Assembly (NCBI RefSeq): GCF_022539665.2
Contig: NC_081332.1
Location: forward strand, 310,001 to 374,000
DNA: 64,000 nucleotides
Reading direction: 5' to 3'
From: Daphnia carinata
Taxonomy: Eukaryota; Arthropoda; Branchiopoda; Diplostraca; Daphniidae
A model generated the notes under the pieces. That model did no database searches and had not been told where the DNA came from. It saw only the letters and a list, made by a program, of their open reading frames with translations. The position numbers were made by a program, and so were the translations under genes. Position 1 is the stretch's first letter, and each line of letters starts with the position of its first letter. Below, in pieces: positions 36,940-51,140 of this stretch.

Positions 36940-38389
36940 ATGCAGAGAACGCTTCATCTGTTGTTACTCGGAGGGGCCGTCCTATGCCTCTCAAGGGTTT
37001 CATCATCTCAACTTCATCGAGGTATGAAATGCTGTCAGAATTTAGCCGCCGAATGTAATCTATAACGTAACGTAATTTCACAAGATTTATGGAAGCTCGT
37101 GCCAGGCTTAGTCGAATGCGTCATACGGTATACTTTTGGATTACGTATTTTTTCATTTACCTATCAAAGTTAATAGTTAATACCTGTAATTACTTGTTTA
37201 CGTCAGTCCACGACCATACAAAATCGCTGACAAGAACCAGGTAAATATACGTCTCACATTGTCATTCATGTATCCTTATCTTCAATGTCTCCAGTTCGTT
37301 TCATCGTTCTTATTTTACAGTGTGATAAATATTACATCTGCGATAACGGTGAGTTTTATATTAGCGTACACTTTTGCAGTGCGTGATTGATTTTTTAAAA
37401 ATTGATTACCATTTTTGTAAATTCGATAGGTGTGGCCATACCGCAGCTGTAAGTTATTTGGTCAGTCCACAACAGTTCAGCCAATGATTCATGTTTTCTT
37501 GCCAATAGTTGTCCGGATGGTACAGTGTTCCATTTTCCAATTCAGAATTGCATTCTGATAAACGGTGCAGACTGTGGTGGTCGACCTTTACTTCGTAAGA
37601 TAATCGTTTTAAAAGGGTTGCTTTATTATTTGTTAAGCTAAAATTCGATTCGATTTCACCCTGGAAATATAGAGGAATCGATTAAAAAGAACCAATGCCT
37701 AAAGAAGACCGGACTTTTCCCTCACGAAGATCCTAGGCAATGCGATAAATATTATCAAGTATTTAAAGTAGATTTCCATCGTTCTACCATTATCGATCAA
37801 ACAGTGCTCTTTATCGATCTAGTGTCTAGATGGGCGCCAGACGTTAATCACATGTCCCGAAATGTTGCTTTTCGATCGCTCAAGAGGTGTTTGTGATTAT
37901 GCTGATTTGGCCGACACTTCCTCATGCGTTCTTGAACGTAAGTATTGCAAATTGTCAGCTAACTTCATACTTTCTTTTCACTGAATTTTGCATATTTATA
38001 CTTGATTCTGGAAGTTAACGGAACAGTTTTGCGTTAACTCTGCGTTCTCATATAACCTGTTAATGTAGCAATCTACACTGTGCGTCATCGGAAGTCGCTA
38101 TTCAATCTACTGATTAACCTTGGATTTTAAAAGTTTATAGTTCAATTTAAATTATGCACTTTATGCTTCTGTTCTTATAGCGTCACCAGTGGTTTGCCCC
38201 TCTCGGGATGAGGAACCCTTCTCGTCATCACTGGACATTACGAAACGTCTGCTCCCTCATCCTAGCGACTGCCGTAGGTTTTTCTTCTGCGAGACGGCCA
38301 TTCCACGACCACTCATTTGCGAGGAACATTTGGCCTTTGATTTGGAGACCTTATCTTGCATCGATAAATCACAAGTTCAACGCTGGTAA
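36940..38389 (+). CDS. CPAP3/obstructor-type chitin-binding protein (9 exons)
   Basis: Exons: 36940-37021, 37085-37127, 37207-37240, 37321-37348, 37430-37448, 37509-37594, 37673-37758, 37823-37937 and 38181-38389, giving 233 residues. The signal peptide (MQRTLHLLLLGGAVLCL) is followed by three CBM14 domains: ECVIRPRPYKIADKNQCDKYYIC.. (about 38-88), QCLKKTGLFPHEDPRQCDKYYQC.. (about 100-155) and VCPSRDEEPF..DCRRFFFC.. (about 165-228). Several exons are tiny (19, 28 and 34 bases), so the frame depends on exact splicing, but every junction falls in a conserved part of a domain. The third domain lacks the usual C-terminal ..GC.DYY closing segment and ends ..SCIDKSQVQRW, so the tail is shorter than in its neighbours. 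The role is presumed to be cuticular or tracheal chitin matrix. Confidence 0.9.
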
Positions 38390-39686
38390 TTAAATATATG
38401 TACCATTTTCCCCCTTTTTTTTTTACTCAAGGTCGACGGTTCGTCATCGAGAAATGTCACCGTTCATCCTGAAAATTAAAGAAAAACTGGTGTCTAAGAA
38501 AACTCTAGTGTGCTAGTTAGGAGAACAATGCCACGTCTAACTAAATAGAAAAAAAAAGAGAGAAATTATAAAGATGATTTTTCACCACACAAATAATAAT
38601 TTCTTTTTCATGCAGTTCCAGTACCCATCATTAAAGGGAAGCAGACACGTTTATTCCCGACCGAGACTTGCGTCGCATTGAGCATATACGAATTAAATGA
38701 CAAATGTAGACCTTCCTTGGACGCCAAAATCAAGAAAAAAAAAATTACAAGAAAACAGAAAAAAGAAAAACAGGAGATAAAAAAAAATAATAAAAAAAAC
38801 AGAAAAAAAACGAGGCATTAAAAACTGAAGAGTACTTACACAAACACAAAGCAGTGCACGAATCACTGTCAATTTTCACTGAACGCATAATACACTGACA
38901 TTAGCATTCGGCGTGGAATTTCTTCACCATTTCTCTTGTCGCCAAAAGGAATTGTTATCTTTCCATCGAATAAAAAAACCTCTTCGCCGACAAATGAGGC
39001 TGTCCTGTAACGGACATATTTTTGTTTACTCAACGGCCTGTTACACCCACGTCTCGGTGGCCCACAAACAGTACACTGTACATGAATTTCGACGTCACTC
39101 GTTTTTCTAAACTCAAAAGAATATGTGGGACTATAAAACAGAAAAAAAGAGGTGTAAATTGAAAGGCAGCAAAATGTCAACACACACAAAGGCAGCGCAC
39201 GAACCCTTAAAAAAGAATTATTTTCACGGTAAGAAAAAAAAAAAAATTCAGAATTGTAATGTAACGGGTCAAAGTCAATTGTTCGCATTAAGCAATGACC
39301 GAATTTTTGGGCGACGAGAGCGAACGGACAAAACATAGCGATACAAAAAATAAAAATAAAAAGAAGCGATTGCACGCCAAAACGACTATAACTTATCTTT
39401 ACTGAATGAAAATCAAGAAGAAGAAAAAATCCCCAAACAAAGAATTTTGAATTTGATGGAAAAAAAAATTATTACAGAAATTAAATAACCCCTATGAAAA
39501 GCGAGAACGTTACAAATTATTTGTGGAATTTCAGTAAAGTAAGAAGGCCATGAAAAAATTTTTTTGTTACGATTTAAAACTCCATTGTTGATTTGTCACC
39601 AATGACCGCCACGCACTGACGGAATGATCAAACTTCACAGATTTCCTTCACATCGATTTGATACGAACAGGACCCTTTTTTCTCTC

Positions 39687-39719
<33 letters not shown>

Positions 39720-39775
39720 TTTTAATAGCCAATAAATAATTGAAGACGCGGATGGGGCAAGTGTTGGTGGGTGAA
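38390..39775. other. Intergenic between convergent genes, A-rich
   Basis: Lies between the 3' end of the + chitin-binding gene and the stop of Cip4 on -, and so should contain both 3' UTRs. Very A-rich on + around 38720-38820. A CT dinucleotide run lies at 39681-39719, probably in the Cip4 3' UTR. A 168-codon frame on - (38869-39375) is T/A-driven with no domain. Confidence 0.5.
39681..39719. repeat. (CT)n microsatellite
   Basis: A nearly pure TC dinucleotide run of about 39 bases with one interruption (CGC), just downstream of the Cip4 stop codon on the minus strand. There it would be transcribed as GA in the 3' UTR. Confidence 0.9.
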
Positions 39776-42253
39776 CTAGCAATTATTATACAGCGTACAC
39801 TGAATATAGGAGGTGGGAACAAAGCCTTCCTCAAAGCCGGAATTCCGCCGAACTCTTGTCCAGCCGTCTCCTTGGTCGACTTCGATGACGAACAGCTCTT
39901 CGCCTTCGTGCAGGGGGATGGAGCCTTCGCTTTGGGCTACCAGTGAAACAAACAAATAGAAGAAAGACAAAAACAAAAACAAAAAAAAAAACTTTTAAGT
40001 TGCATAAAGGTTTTTGCGCAGCAAATTTTGTTTCGAAATGGAAGCGGTGGCGTGAAGGCCAATTTCAGAGTGACATGAGATGTTTGTGACATCATCACCA
40101 TTGTGGTTCAAAGATTATAAAAGTTATCATCAGATAAAGCCCATCACCAGCGCTATCCCGAAAGTAAACATGCAGAAGGATTATGATTGAATAGAAAAAA
40201 AAAAAAAAAAAAAAAGGAAGGAAGGGTTGACATTGAAATGATGGAAAAGCCGTAGAGTATTTTACATTGTTTCCGAATGAAAAAGTGGCTACTAACCTTC
40301 AAATGCGTAAAGTGCTCGGCAGGTACCCAAAACTGGCAGTAGTTCGCTTTCGTACACTTCGCTCCCGTTGAGCGTATCGTCCTCTTCAGCGTCAATCTCC
40401 GCCTCAGCGTTAGCGTAAAGCCTTTCCACCTCTGAATCGGGGAAGCTAGTATGTGAGGCGTGTGAGCCGACTCCGCTTTCCGGACTATGGGACGACCTAT
40501 TGAAAAAGTAATTTATATTTTCTTCCAACAGCTTCATCTTTGTTAACAATGTTAACTCTAATAAGTGTTTACCCGTGGGTAGGTTGCGGCGTTCCAGGTA
40601 GAGAAGGTTTATTGTTAGGATTGGAAACGCTCGAATCGGACGCGCTCCGGCTAAGGGATTCGTCGGAGCCGCCGTGCTGGGTCAGGGCGTTGTTCGATCC
40701 TTTAGATCCCACCAATTTCCTCAGTCCTAGTCCTCCACTACTGCCATTCATGCCCATGGCCGAAGACGTTCGGACAGCAGGCGCGTTTATTGTTTGGGAC
40801 GCTACTCGGCCTTCGGCTTCATCCAGGTACCCTTGGAACTTGTGAAGTTCTAACCGTAGTTTATCCAACCTGGATAAAAAAAAAAAAAAAGAAAAATCAA
40901 CAAAAATGGAAAATAAATAAACAAAATCTAGTTTGTGTTTCTGCTCAAGACAATGACAAACTGGAATCCCCTTAGAATAAAGTTCATTTCAAAGTCTAAG
41001 AAGATGAAGAAGAAGGACAAACGATGCAAAGCCCCCGCTTCATTGTTGTCAGTCAAGCCAGCGATGACAGGTTTCGTTGTAGGGAAATTCATGTTCGAAC
41101 GAAGAGATAACGGGTGATCCATATATGATTTTCAGGATAGCGGGCCGTGGCGCTTGTTTCAGTGTGGTACAATATAAAGGATGAAGAAACGTGAAATTTG
41201 CCGTTTTCACAGGCAAATCCATTTGAAATCGTTACCATCATCTGATTTCGGCCACAAGTCCAACCATAACGTGTTACGTATGGCATACGTTCGTTCATGA
41301 AATCTGTTCTTCATTTTAGCAAGAGACAACCGCCAGGGGCTTCATACTACTTCTTACGAAATGCCAAATCGAAACGGAGACGAAGCTAGCAGTGTCTCCT
41401 AAGTTACGAGCGCCAACTGACAATCAAATAAATCGTTGGGGTTGAAATACCTCTGTCCACTCTCTGTCAGTTGGCCCTCAATGGAAAGCGGGTCGCCTAA
41501 GGCGCGGTTTTGTTCGTAGACGCCCTTCATTTTCATGAGTCCGTCGCGCGTCGCCGTCTCCTGCAGTAAACGCGTGTTGATCTCGTCCAGCCGCTGTTGC
41601 AACTTCTTGCGTCGCTGGTTCGGTGCCAAATCACTAAAATCCTCCTTGGGTTCGACCAAGGCGATGAGAGACGACTGGAATAGAGAAAGTAAACAAAAAA
41701 TAAAAAATAAAAAAAATGTGCCAACAAATAATCGCAATTCATTTGAAGCAGCCAAGCGCTGACGGAGCGTGCCATCCTATTTTATACTCAGCAGTTATTT
41801 TGCAAGATGAAAATCTTACAAGACTCATTAATTCAAAAGACATTGGTGACAAAAGCGGATGGTGGATGAGGGAGAAAACGTGCTGGGAAAATGGACGAGG
41901 ATGAGTGCATGCTGACAGCAAAGTTTTTTTTTTTCCTCTTCGATTGAATCAATTAATCATTGCGGAGAAATGGGAACGGAAGCGCAAGCTGGGGGGAGGA
42001 GGCAAAACGTAAAAAAAAAGTTTCGAATCAATACTTACGATAATTGATTAGTGCACTTGAGAGTGTGGCGTGCTACAATACTACGGATGGTAGCGTCTCC
42101 ACGCTCGGCATCCATTTTTTTGCAGAACGAGAAAAGAAACAATAACAAAACAAGGGTGAGATGGAATCAGAAAAAAATAAGTCTCCACACTCGGCATCCG
42201 CATTTGCAGAACGAGAAAAGAAATTATAACAAATAAGGGTGAGATGGAATCAG

Positions 42254-42284
<31 letters not shown>

Positions 42285-43224
42285 GAAAACGAACAAAAAA
42301 TGAGTTGAAAATGATAATGGATTGGTTGAAAAATAGGCATTTTTTTTCACGAAATGTTGGTCAACGAATCCACTGTTAGTCACGCCATTCTATCCTGTTT
42401 CGTTAAGGAAGATGTTTTTGTGCATTCGAAACGTTACCTTGCCAGCGTTGAATATGCTAAAGATGCCGGCCCGTTTTTTAAGTTTCATAGCGGTCAACGT
42501 GCCGCTTTTCGTCTCGGACTTGAGGATACCGCTCGAGGTAAGGCTAATGGTGGAATGAATGGCGCCACTGCCCACGCCGCCGCCATTGCTGGACGAGTCC
42601 GAGCCGACGCTGCCACTTCGCATATTGCTCAGGTCTTCAAAGGGAACATCTTCCGGTGGCGAGAAACCAGACTTGTACCGTTCAATCACCAACCGCGAGT
42701 CCTTAAAACAGGGAGAGAAAAAAAAAATCACGTTCTATTCCACTTCATAACGAATTAACGTATCAAATAACAATAAAGTTACTTTTTCTGGGTCGACACT
42801 GTCGGCTGCTCGAATGATTCCGTCCAAACATTTGTTAATTATGGGAAAGACACTTCGTTCTATATCGACGCCCTTCCGGATAAAATTCTCAATTTGTTTG
42901 ATTCTTTTATCGTCCAACTCCTGTAGGGTATGGAACACACCTGGCAGGGCCGTCTAGTTGGAACAAAAGCACAACCATCATTTAAAATGATCAAAAGCTA
43001 TAAATTAGAAATGCAGCAGGGAAAACACATCAAAAGGCTTCGTCCGCCTTTTTACCACTATGCAAGCCGCACGGATGGTAATGCAACATCTGTTGGTTAA
43101 CTTTTTCCCAGCCAAAATAAGGCATTGTTGCATTAAGATAAATAATGATTGCATCACAACGATATTGCCGTGTGGAACCAGGTTGGGAGAGAGAGAGAGA
43201 GGGAGAGAGAGGGAGAGAGAGAGA

Positions 43225-43259
<35 letters not shown>

Positions 43260-46200
43260 CCCAAAACCTTATTGGCGGATAATCTGAACAAGCTTCGCCG
43301 AAAACGGTACGACGTTTCTCATTTTGGTTCTCGATAGAAACTCAAAAAATAAATAAAATAAATAAAAAAAACAAGGGGGAGGAGGGTGGGAGAGGAAAAA
43401 AAAGAAAGAAAGAAAACACCCGTTTCCCACGCACCTGGTAGTGACATGTCTGAAGCTCGTTGGTTTTCTGCAGCTGCTTAGCGTACTCGTTTTTGTTGTC
43501 ATCGCACTGGTGACTTTTGATGGACGAGTTAATGCGCTGCTTCTCCACGTCAGCTCTAGAGAGGTTCAGATCCGCGTCGGCTTTGCGGTACGCGTCTTCT
43601 GCCCGCTCTGCTTCCCGGAAAGCCTTTTCATAATTCTTCTGTGCCCGATCCAGAGCCGACAGTTGCTGGCTCAACGACGACTGTAATTTAGCGCCTTCTT
43701 GTAGAGCCTGTAAATGCAAGAAACGTCACACACCTATACGTTATATTACTATAAATGGGACCGAGCCCACCCAGAGACTATCGGGAGAAAGCAGAATAAG
43801 AACTTGGTCCAAACTCCAAAGAGATGGAAAGTAACTAGGAGATGCCAAGGTTGAAATCCCGTTTTTTTGAAAGTGTGACACGCCCGCAAGCGACTACAGC
43901 ACGTCTGATGTTATTCAGATTCTTTTTTGTTTTGCAACACAAGCTGAAGCCATGGACCCATAATATAATCTGTTTGATGTAAATTTATTTTCTTTGTTTT
44001 ACGCTATCTGGAGCCCAAAGAACTATGGCTACAACCGCGCAGAGAAGTAGATTGAATGGGACGTGCACGCCCGTACTGAGGTTGGATCACCATTCAAAAA
44101 CATGACAATGCCTTTAAACTGCCCGATGATTATCTCAACTTTCGAAGGCAACGCGTCCTTGAAGCCCAATGTGTGTACTGTCTCGAACTGTGGGTGTATG
44201 CGTTAACTATGGTGGGAAGAAACCTACGAATTCCGTTGTTGCCATTTCCTTTTCTACCAACCAAAAAAACTACGTTATGAAAAAGGGAAAATAACTCGAA
44301 ATCTCCTTTTTTTGCCTGAACTCCAGGAATGTAACAAAACACTGCTCTTTTCAACAGGTTTTGCGACTGTTGCAAAAACTTGTTAACGAGGTAATTACAA
44401 AGAAATAAAGGTGTGACAAGTACCTTTTTACGTTCTTCTTTCAAGTCTTTTACGAGAGCCACAATTTCCTTGGTGACGGCTGACGTTAGGTTCTCGGCGA
44501 CCACTTCATGCTGGCCAGCTTGATCATTGACTTCGGTCAGGACGTCGCGGAACGCTTTCTGGCACGAAAATCTGTTGAAAATGAAAAGACAAAACAAAAA
44601 ATGAGATCTCCCATACCGCACGTTAAATTCAACACGGCGAAGAGAACAGTGGAGAGCTGTGGGGAACGCACAGTTGGTTGGCCACAGGCGCTCGGGATGT
44701 CGGTGCGCCGCATGGGAACCTATTAAGAGTACTATGGATACGGTGCAATGGTTAAGAGAAAGATGCAAGGAAAATAAATAAATAAACAAATAAATATATA
44801 AAAAAAATTGTTTAAACGACGCAGCAGAAGAAAGAAAGCAAACGAGCGAGAGCGATAAGCAGACGGAAGAAACCCATTCCCAGGCTTTTCTTGCGAGCGC
44901 ACGCCCGCGTCCGAGTTCATTAAAATTAAAAGGGAAGGAAAAAAAAGAGATGCTATATTCAACGTCACACGGCCATATTTCAGGCCAAACAGCTATTTTT
45001 TTTTGTTCTCTTTCAACCTAATAAAATACTCCAAATATTGTTGAAGCATTCCCCAGAAATCGACTATCAGCTTGACGATAAAAGGCTATCGTCGTGCCGT
45101 CGTTAAAGGCTAATTATCTGGGCTTTGGATTTGTCACCTATGGACAGCCTGAATGGATGACACACCAGCAAATGGTTTCCATGCCTTATTCTCATTATCT
45201 TGGCCGACAACTGAAGTGGAGAGAGTCAAGACCTTAGGATGTCAGCGAGCATGATTAGATTTTCAGTGACAACTTCCGTTAAGAACAGAGATAGTGCAGA
45301 AAAAAAGGGCACGAATTGCCAATCAGATTCAACAGTATAACGTGAAGAAACGCCATTATGAGTAAAACGCTAGATGGAAGGGGTCGTTGAGCTGCACGAC
45401 ATAGCCCGCTTTCAGTGCGTGACTTAGCCATTCGCCTGCGAGACAGTGACGGAAAATCAGAGGTTTCGTCTTTCCTTAACAAGATTGCCCCGTAGAGTAT
45501 CTACCCTTAATGCGGCGCAGTATAAAAATAGAAATCCGAACGTAAAGCGAATCTTATTAGCATTTTAAAAAATCTATCTTCCAGTCGATTGTCGTTCATT
45601 CTGAGCTAGTTAGTGGCGACCTATATGAAAGCCCAAGTGAAAGGTCAACTGTTATTTTTAAACCAACACTAACTCAAGCCCAGTAAGGAAAAAAGGAGGC
45701 GAATGCCAGGTAAAACATTTACAGTCACAAAGGCTCTCCCTTCCAAGTGCGTAAAATCGTCATTGTTTCTTTCCCTTTGCTCCTTCCCAATTTGCCAAAA
45801 CAGCAAGGGCCTCCAAGAGTTGCGCACTTAAAGTTGAAGGGAAAAAAAAAAAAACTGATATAATACAATTTACAGTTACAACAACAGGTCGCGTTTCACT
45901 GGAAAAGTCTCAAATCCAAACAAATTAAACAGGTATTATTGATATGTTACTGTAGTCGATGGCAATGGTTGAGGAGCGTAACGTCGGTGCAGAACAGACG
46001 GAACCTGTCGGCCAAGCGGAGATGGTTTGTTTCATTTTCTACCGTTTCGGATTGCACGATTCGCTGAACGTTCACCAAAATCGGTCGTACCCACGCTAGA
46101 GTGGAGTAGAGCTTCGGTACTTCAGCTGCCTCACTATCTCAGGCTAAAAAAACGTTCGGGTTGCGACCGGAACAGGCCACCAAGTTTAGCCCCACTCATC

Positions 46201-49013
46201 TTACACCAACAAACACGATGATCTTGTCGACAGCCGACTGAACCGTTATATGACATGCACATGATCAATTCTCGTTTAATACTTGTCTTTCTTGTCTTCT
46301 TATCTAGTCGCATTTATTCCCCCCCCCCAGAGAAAGAAGTATTTGAGTAATGAGCCGAGGTGGAAGGAATGCTACGCGATCAAGATACCCAAACGAACAA
46401 CTGTAATCATGAGACATGGTTTAACAAGAATGATGGCATTATTTTTGTAACCTCCTAAAGGTTAGTGGAAAGGGGGGAAGCAACGTTTGGCTGGATCGCT
46501 ATCGGACAAGTGGGGTAGGCTCCTCAGTGGGGTGACGTCATCCCACGATGAGTCAGCGTCATTACTAGTTACACCCCCGTTAACGAAAAAGAAAAAGGAA
46601 GAAGAAAAAAAAATCGATAGTCCTAGCAAGGGGTGGGAGGGCTCATAGCGGGCACAGCATTATATGCCAGGTGAAGAATTCGCTAGGTCCGCTAGCCCCA
46701 TTTCAGAGATTGGGGAAAAGCGGCAAGGTCAGCATGTTTGCCCTCTTAAAAAAAAAAAGGAAAAAATAACGGCGAACCATTCGAGTTTAGTGGGTCAAAC
46801 CATTTTGATATTCTGAGGCGGATCTTTCTTCTTCTTTTTCTTTCTGTTCTTTAGCTCTCAACATTCGACAAGATTGGTCATCCTGAAACAAAGATAGCGG
46901 AAGTACGCTAGACATTACACGACAACCAAACACAAACACGACCCTGCACGTCGATGTTCGCAGTGCTCGCCGTGAAAGGTTGGCTACGGCACCCGAAACA
47001 GGGTGCGGAGGATGGCGAAAAACCATCAAGTATAATAAACAAAGAAATTGTACTTCACATAACAGATTCTAGGCCTTTCCTTCTCGGAAACCAATTCGAA
47101 TGATCTGGAATATCGTGAGCGTTTTTGCTGGAGGCGTCACCAACAACAAAAACAGCTAGAGGCACGCCCTAGGCACATTACGTTTGTTTTAGAAAAAAGA
47201 AAAAAAAATTCCCACTTACTGGTATTCTTCTTCTTCCTTTTTCTTCGGCATATACGACTTTACCAGCCGCCTGGATAAAACATCAACGTTAAACCGAATA
47301 CACAAATTTGCTATTCAAACTCTGAAACTAATCACCTCAATTTGCCGGCGTACTCGGATTCGATCGCACACCGATCTCGTATAAAGTTCCCATAGCGTTC
47401 AAGAAAGTCGATGCCCTTTTGGGTGTGGGCAGCTACGTTGTCGTATTGGTCCTATTAAGGTCATAAGGGAAAATGCACGTATGAAGCCGTTATCTCTCGG
47501 TGCACCGATCCAATCAACAGTAAAACGTGACACGTATAAGATAAAACTGCTTAACACAAAACGGCGTTATCATCGGCCATAAAGACGAGGACGGGAAGAA
47601 GTTCTATCAACTTCAACGACGTTAGGGGAAAAGGCCAACGCTGATCCAAGCCGCTGGATGAAGATGTAAAATAAGTCACGGAAACTTTGCCAGAGATAAA
47701 ATTGGAACCTTTCGTCCTCAGTGGACGCGAGGATCGTTCAGCAGCTCTCAGATCACATGACTCGAGCCGAAGACGTCACAATCTTTTGGCTGCTGCAACA
47801 AACGCCCCCTCGAACAGATTTAGAACACAACGAGCCAAGTGAAAGAAATGTAAAAAAGACGCCGAAGAAGATTAAGAAACTATGGTTGTAGGCCGGCAAA
47901 CAAATGCCAACGACAAGCGCGGGTATCCATGCAATTCGGAAGGTGAATAACAACAACATACTTTTGGAGTGAATTTAAACAAGGAGCTGGTACCGGCAAG
48001 AAAGGAAATAAATCGGCTAACTAACAGCAAGGCGCATTCCAGCACGGGCTCCACCTTAACGCAGTTCCCATTCTAAGTGACGATCAAGCCATTTTCGAAT
48101 CCAATCCCGTAAAACACAGTGATATTTTGATATTTATAAGCTATAACAGTTAGGCTTGGTACAGCGTCGAAGTGAACACGAAGTGACGACTTGGTCTAAA
48201 TAAATATTGTGACAGCTTTTCGGTGTCTGTGGAGTCTTGTGTATCACTGTCCCCACTAATGCCGTCTCACAATTGCGTACGCAAGGACTCAAATATAGCT
48301 TATAGCTAAGAGCAAATATAGCTAGTTCTTTTCTCTGCTGACGAACTGTCGAAAAGAAGATGGAATGGGAAATTTTAACACAGTCTTGGGATCGGTCGAG
48401 AGGAAATTTAATGCTAGACGTACGCTGGAATCGTCTGACTATGAAGAACCTCGGTAATATCCTGTCGGAAGTTTAATACGAAACATCCATTCCTTGTTCA
48501 TGAGCTGCTTGGTTGTTGATTCTGAAAAATAAAGTACCTAAACATTTCATTGCACTAAATTCCCAAACTATGCTTACTTATCATATCACTTTTAGACTTC
48601 CGGCGCCCTGAAATTGCAGAAGTATTAGGTAACAAGGAAAAGGTTTGCAACCAAATGACAGTGAGCCTTAGTTGAGGAGTTTGATTACGCCATAGTCTGA
48701 CAGATTTACAAGAACTCAACTGAGTGGGTGTACAACCAAACTCTCCTATTGAAGCTTTGATAAACAATATTCACACTGGTCACTTCTCCAATAATCTCCA
48801 AATAAACGAGCAAAAAAAAAACAATAATCATAAATTTGGATCTTGTAGTGTTTGTTTGTTTTAAAACTTAAAAATGGTCGAATTCAAACGCTGCAAGCTA
48901 GGGATGGGTCGTCTCGTTAACACAAGGCTACTGTGAACAGGGGTGTGTTACGCTTTATGATTCTTGTTGAAAAATAGGAAAGAACTTACCCAAAGTTCGA
49001 TTCCCCAACTCAT
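39776..49013 (-). CDS. Cip4: Cip4/Toca-1 family F-BAR, HR1 and SH3 adaptor (11 exons)
   Basis: Adaptor that senses or bends membrane and links Cdc42 to actin assembly and endocytosis. Exons on -: 48990-49013, 47336-47451, 47220-47270, 44424-44571, 43435-43707, 42783-42953, 42438-42701, 41451-41674, 40573-40869, 40297-40496 and 39776-39936, giving 642 residues. The first exon encodes only MSWGIELW, the invariant family start, and the next opens with [24 protein letters not shown] domain about 1-265; HR1/Cdc42-binding coiled coil about 355-440 ([22 protein letters not shown]); Ser/Gly-rich linker with acidic stretch; SH3 domain about 580-640 ([35 protein letters not shown]). The introns are long compared with the other genes here. 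Candidate extra exons inside introns break phase and were left out. The orthologue group is certain; isoform structure is not. Confidence 0.93.
42095..42262. repeat. Tandem duplication of about 85 bases in a Cip4 intron
   Basis: Two adjacent units (42095-42180 and 42181-42262) share GTCTCCAC.CTCGGCATCC, then GCAGAACGAGAAAAGAAA and AGGGTGAGATGGAATCAG, with a few substitutions and a short indel. The second unit runs into a pure A tract of about 29 bases (42254-42282). The duplication is local and intronic, with no coding role seen. Confidence 0.85.
43186..43258. repeat. (GA)n microsatellite in a Cip4 intron
   Basis: About 73 bases of GA dinucleotides with occasional GGGA interruptions, followed by the poorly conserved intron sequence upstream of the 43.4-43.7 kb exon. 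Expected to be length-variable. Confidence 0.9.
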
Positions 49014-51140
49014 TTTTTTTTTAAATGCACGTATCCGACTTATCCAATCAAGTTCCAAATTGACATTGCAGATAAAACATTCAAAATTCAACACGAGTTT
49101 CACGCACACACAAAACTGGCTTTAATATGCTGACCAACATGCACTTACTTCTGCTTCTAACGCCACTTCAGCAAAACTTTGCTCCTGCAATGCCAAGTCT
49201 GTCGGCCTCCTAGTGACGAAAACTAGAAGGAATAGCCGAACAAATTAAAAACAGACTGGATAGTCAGCCAACGCCATCTTACGACCATTGTTAAAAGTAA
49301 GCACAAAAGCAAAAGAAAAACACAAGCAATATGTAATAAGTAATAAATAATAAATAATAATAAAAAACAAAAACAAAACCCCAACAAAAAAACAAACACA
49401 AAAAAAAAAAATTATCATTCGCCCCGTATGTGGTGCGACGTTTAACGAATGCGATAACATGCAACCTCTGGTAAGAAAAAAAAACTTTTGTGGCAAAAAA
49501 TCCGAGTTAGCATTGAAACGAAAAGCTGCCGTTACTTTCGGAACGAAGGGGTATAGTGACAACTGAGGAGCTATGCGGAATCACGAAGGTCATGCAGTAT
49601 TTTTTTTTGTCATCGTTTGCCATATTGATAAGTTGAAAAAAATCCCAAACGCAGAATAAAAGAATGAAAGAAACGAAAAGCAAACAAAACAATCTAAAAA
49701 GCTTAGTTTGTTAAACTGTTACTAACGCTTAATACTTCTACTTGTTAATACAACCTGCCACTGAAGCGACTACTATTCTTCACGACGCAATACCAACTAA
49801 GGGAATAGCCCCCATTTACGTTGTTCATGAATAACTATCACCATTTAAATATAGAAAATTTCAGATTTGGAAAATTAAATGTATCAAATTTTAATGTAGC
49901 CGTTGAAAGGAAAAATAATGTTAAGAAACAAATAAAACAAATAATCACAATAAATTAGAATATAAGCTATAAAATTGCAATGATATGCAATTAATATACT
50001 ACACTAATAAAAACTAAAACTAATAAACGCAAAAACAAACTAATAAAATGCAAAATCTAAATCTGAATACCAGTTTAGATTGAACAAATTGATCGAAACA
50101 AGTGAAGCCACTCGTGTGCATAATTATTATGCTTTATTCTTGGTTTTTTAGCTGTCTGATACATCATGAAACTTTCAACGCGTTGGGGGCTTGGTTGTTA
50201 AACCGTTTCATACGTTAATTGGCAATCTCGCAAACAGCTACCACACATTACACTAAACTCAAGCGAAAATAAAGACACTAGAAGTATTTATTTTCAAAAT
50301 TGTCATAATTGATGATGCTGGATCATCGACTTGTGTAAGTAAACCAAGTTTTTCAGAGACGTTCCAATTCGATTTCGTGAATTGCGGCAAATTCTAAGTA
50401 CTAATATTCATCGCTTGTTTGCCTATTGAGCATCGATAAATATTTAATGGGTTTTACTTCTGATGAATAATCAATTTCTGTACAGACGGCAAGCAACTTA
50501 GGGCAAATGGCTACGTTTCAAGAAGCGTCAGTTCTTTGGCAAAATTTATGGACTATTGTTATATATATATATTTTTCACATCCAGATGCCGAATCAACCC
50601 GTCATAAAAGAAGTTCTTAAAGGGCTAAAGGCGAATAATGTGGTTTTGTATGTCTTTTTTCCCAGAGCTGACTTCCCTTTCTGGACAATTATGTAGGGCC
50701 TAGAGAACGTGAGGATTAAGAGAAAAATATCACAACTTAAAATTTTAAAATGTGACAGCTGCGCAGATTCGATCTTTTGCTCGTAATTGATATGGTATAC
50801 GCACTTGTCTTAACAACAGTAGATGATTGGGCACATTTGCACAGCCGACATGTCGGTAGCAAGGACGGTAAGCATCGGAACAAGCACATCGGAAATAGCG
50901 TGGATGATTTTTCTAGAATAAAGAAAATGCAACAGTAACAATACATTCTACCCGTTGAAACAATCCTAATTTACGCGAATGAGTAAGAAAATCAAAACAG
51001 GACAAAAAAACGACCGTGCGATTTCGATCAATACTAAAAGCACTCGACAAGTAGTCCGGGAGTCGAGCAGGTTGTGGTCTGAAACCGTTTGTACTAAGGT
51101 TTCATACGATATTTATACCAACTTAGATGAGTACACACAA
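49014..51140. other. Cip4 upstream intergenic DNA
   Basis: Should hold the Cip4 promoter and leader. Very AT-rich, with long A and T runs and an AT dinucleotide stretch near 50560. No coding exon, tRNA or element end recognised. Confidence 0.5.

Noticed and set aside
42044-42092. Possible extra Cip4 exon with a GTAAGT donor
   Set aside because: The 34-base piece after the best acceptor would break the reading phase between the neighbouring, perfectly matched exons.
46797-46883. Possible extra Cip4 exon encoding a KEKEEE-rich peptide
   Set aside because: Resembles the KKKEEEEYQ segment but its length is not a multiple of three with the visible acceptor and donor, and the donor is weak. The 47220-47270 exon already joins in phase to 44571.
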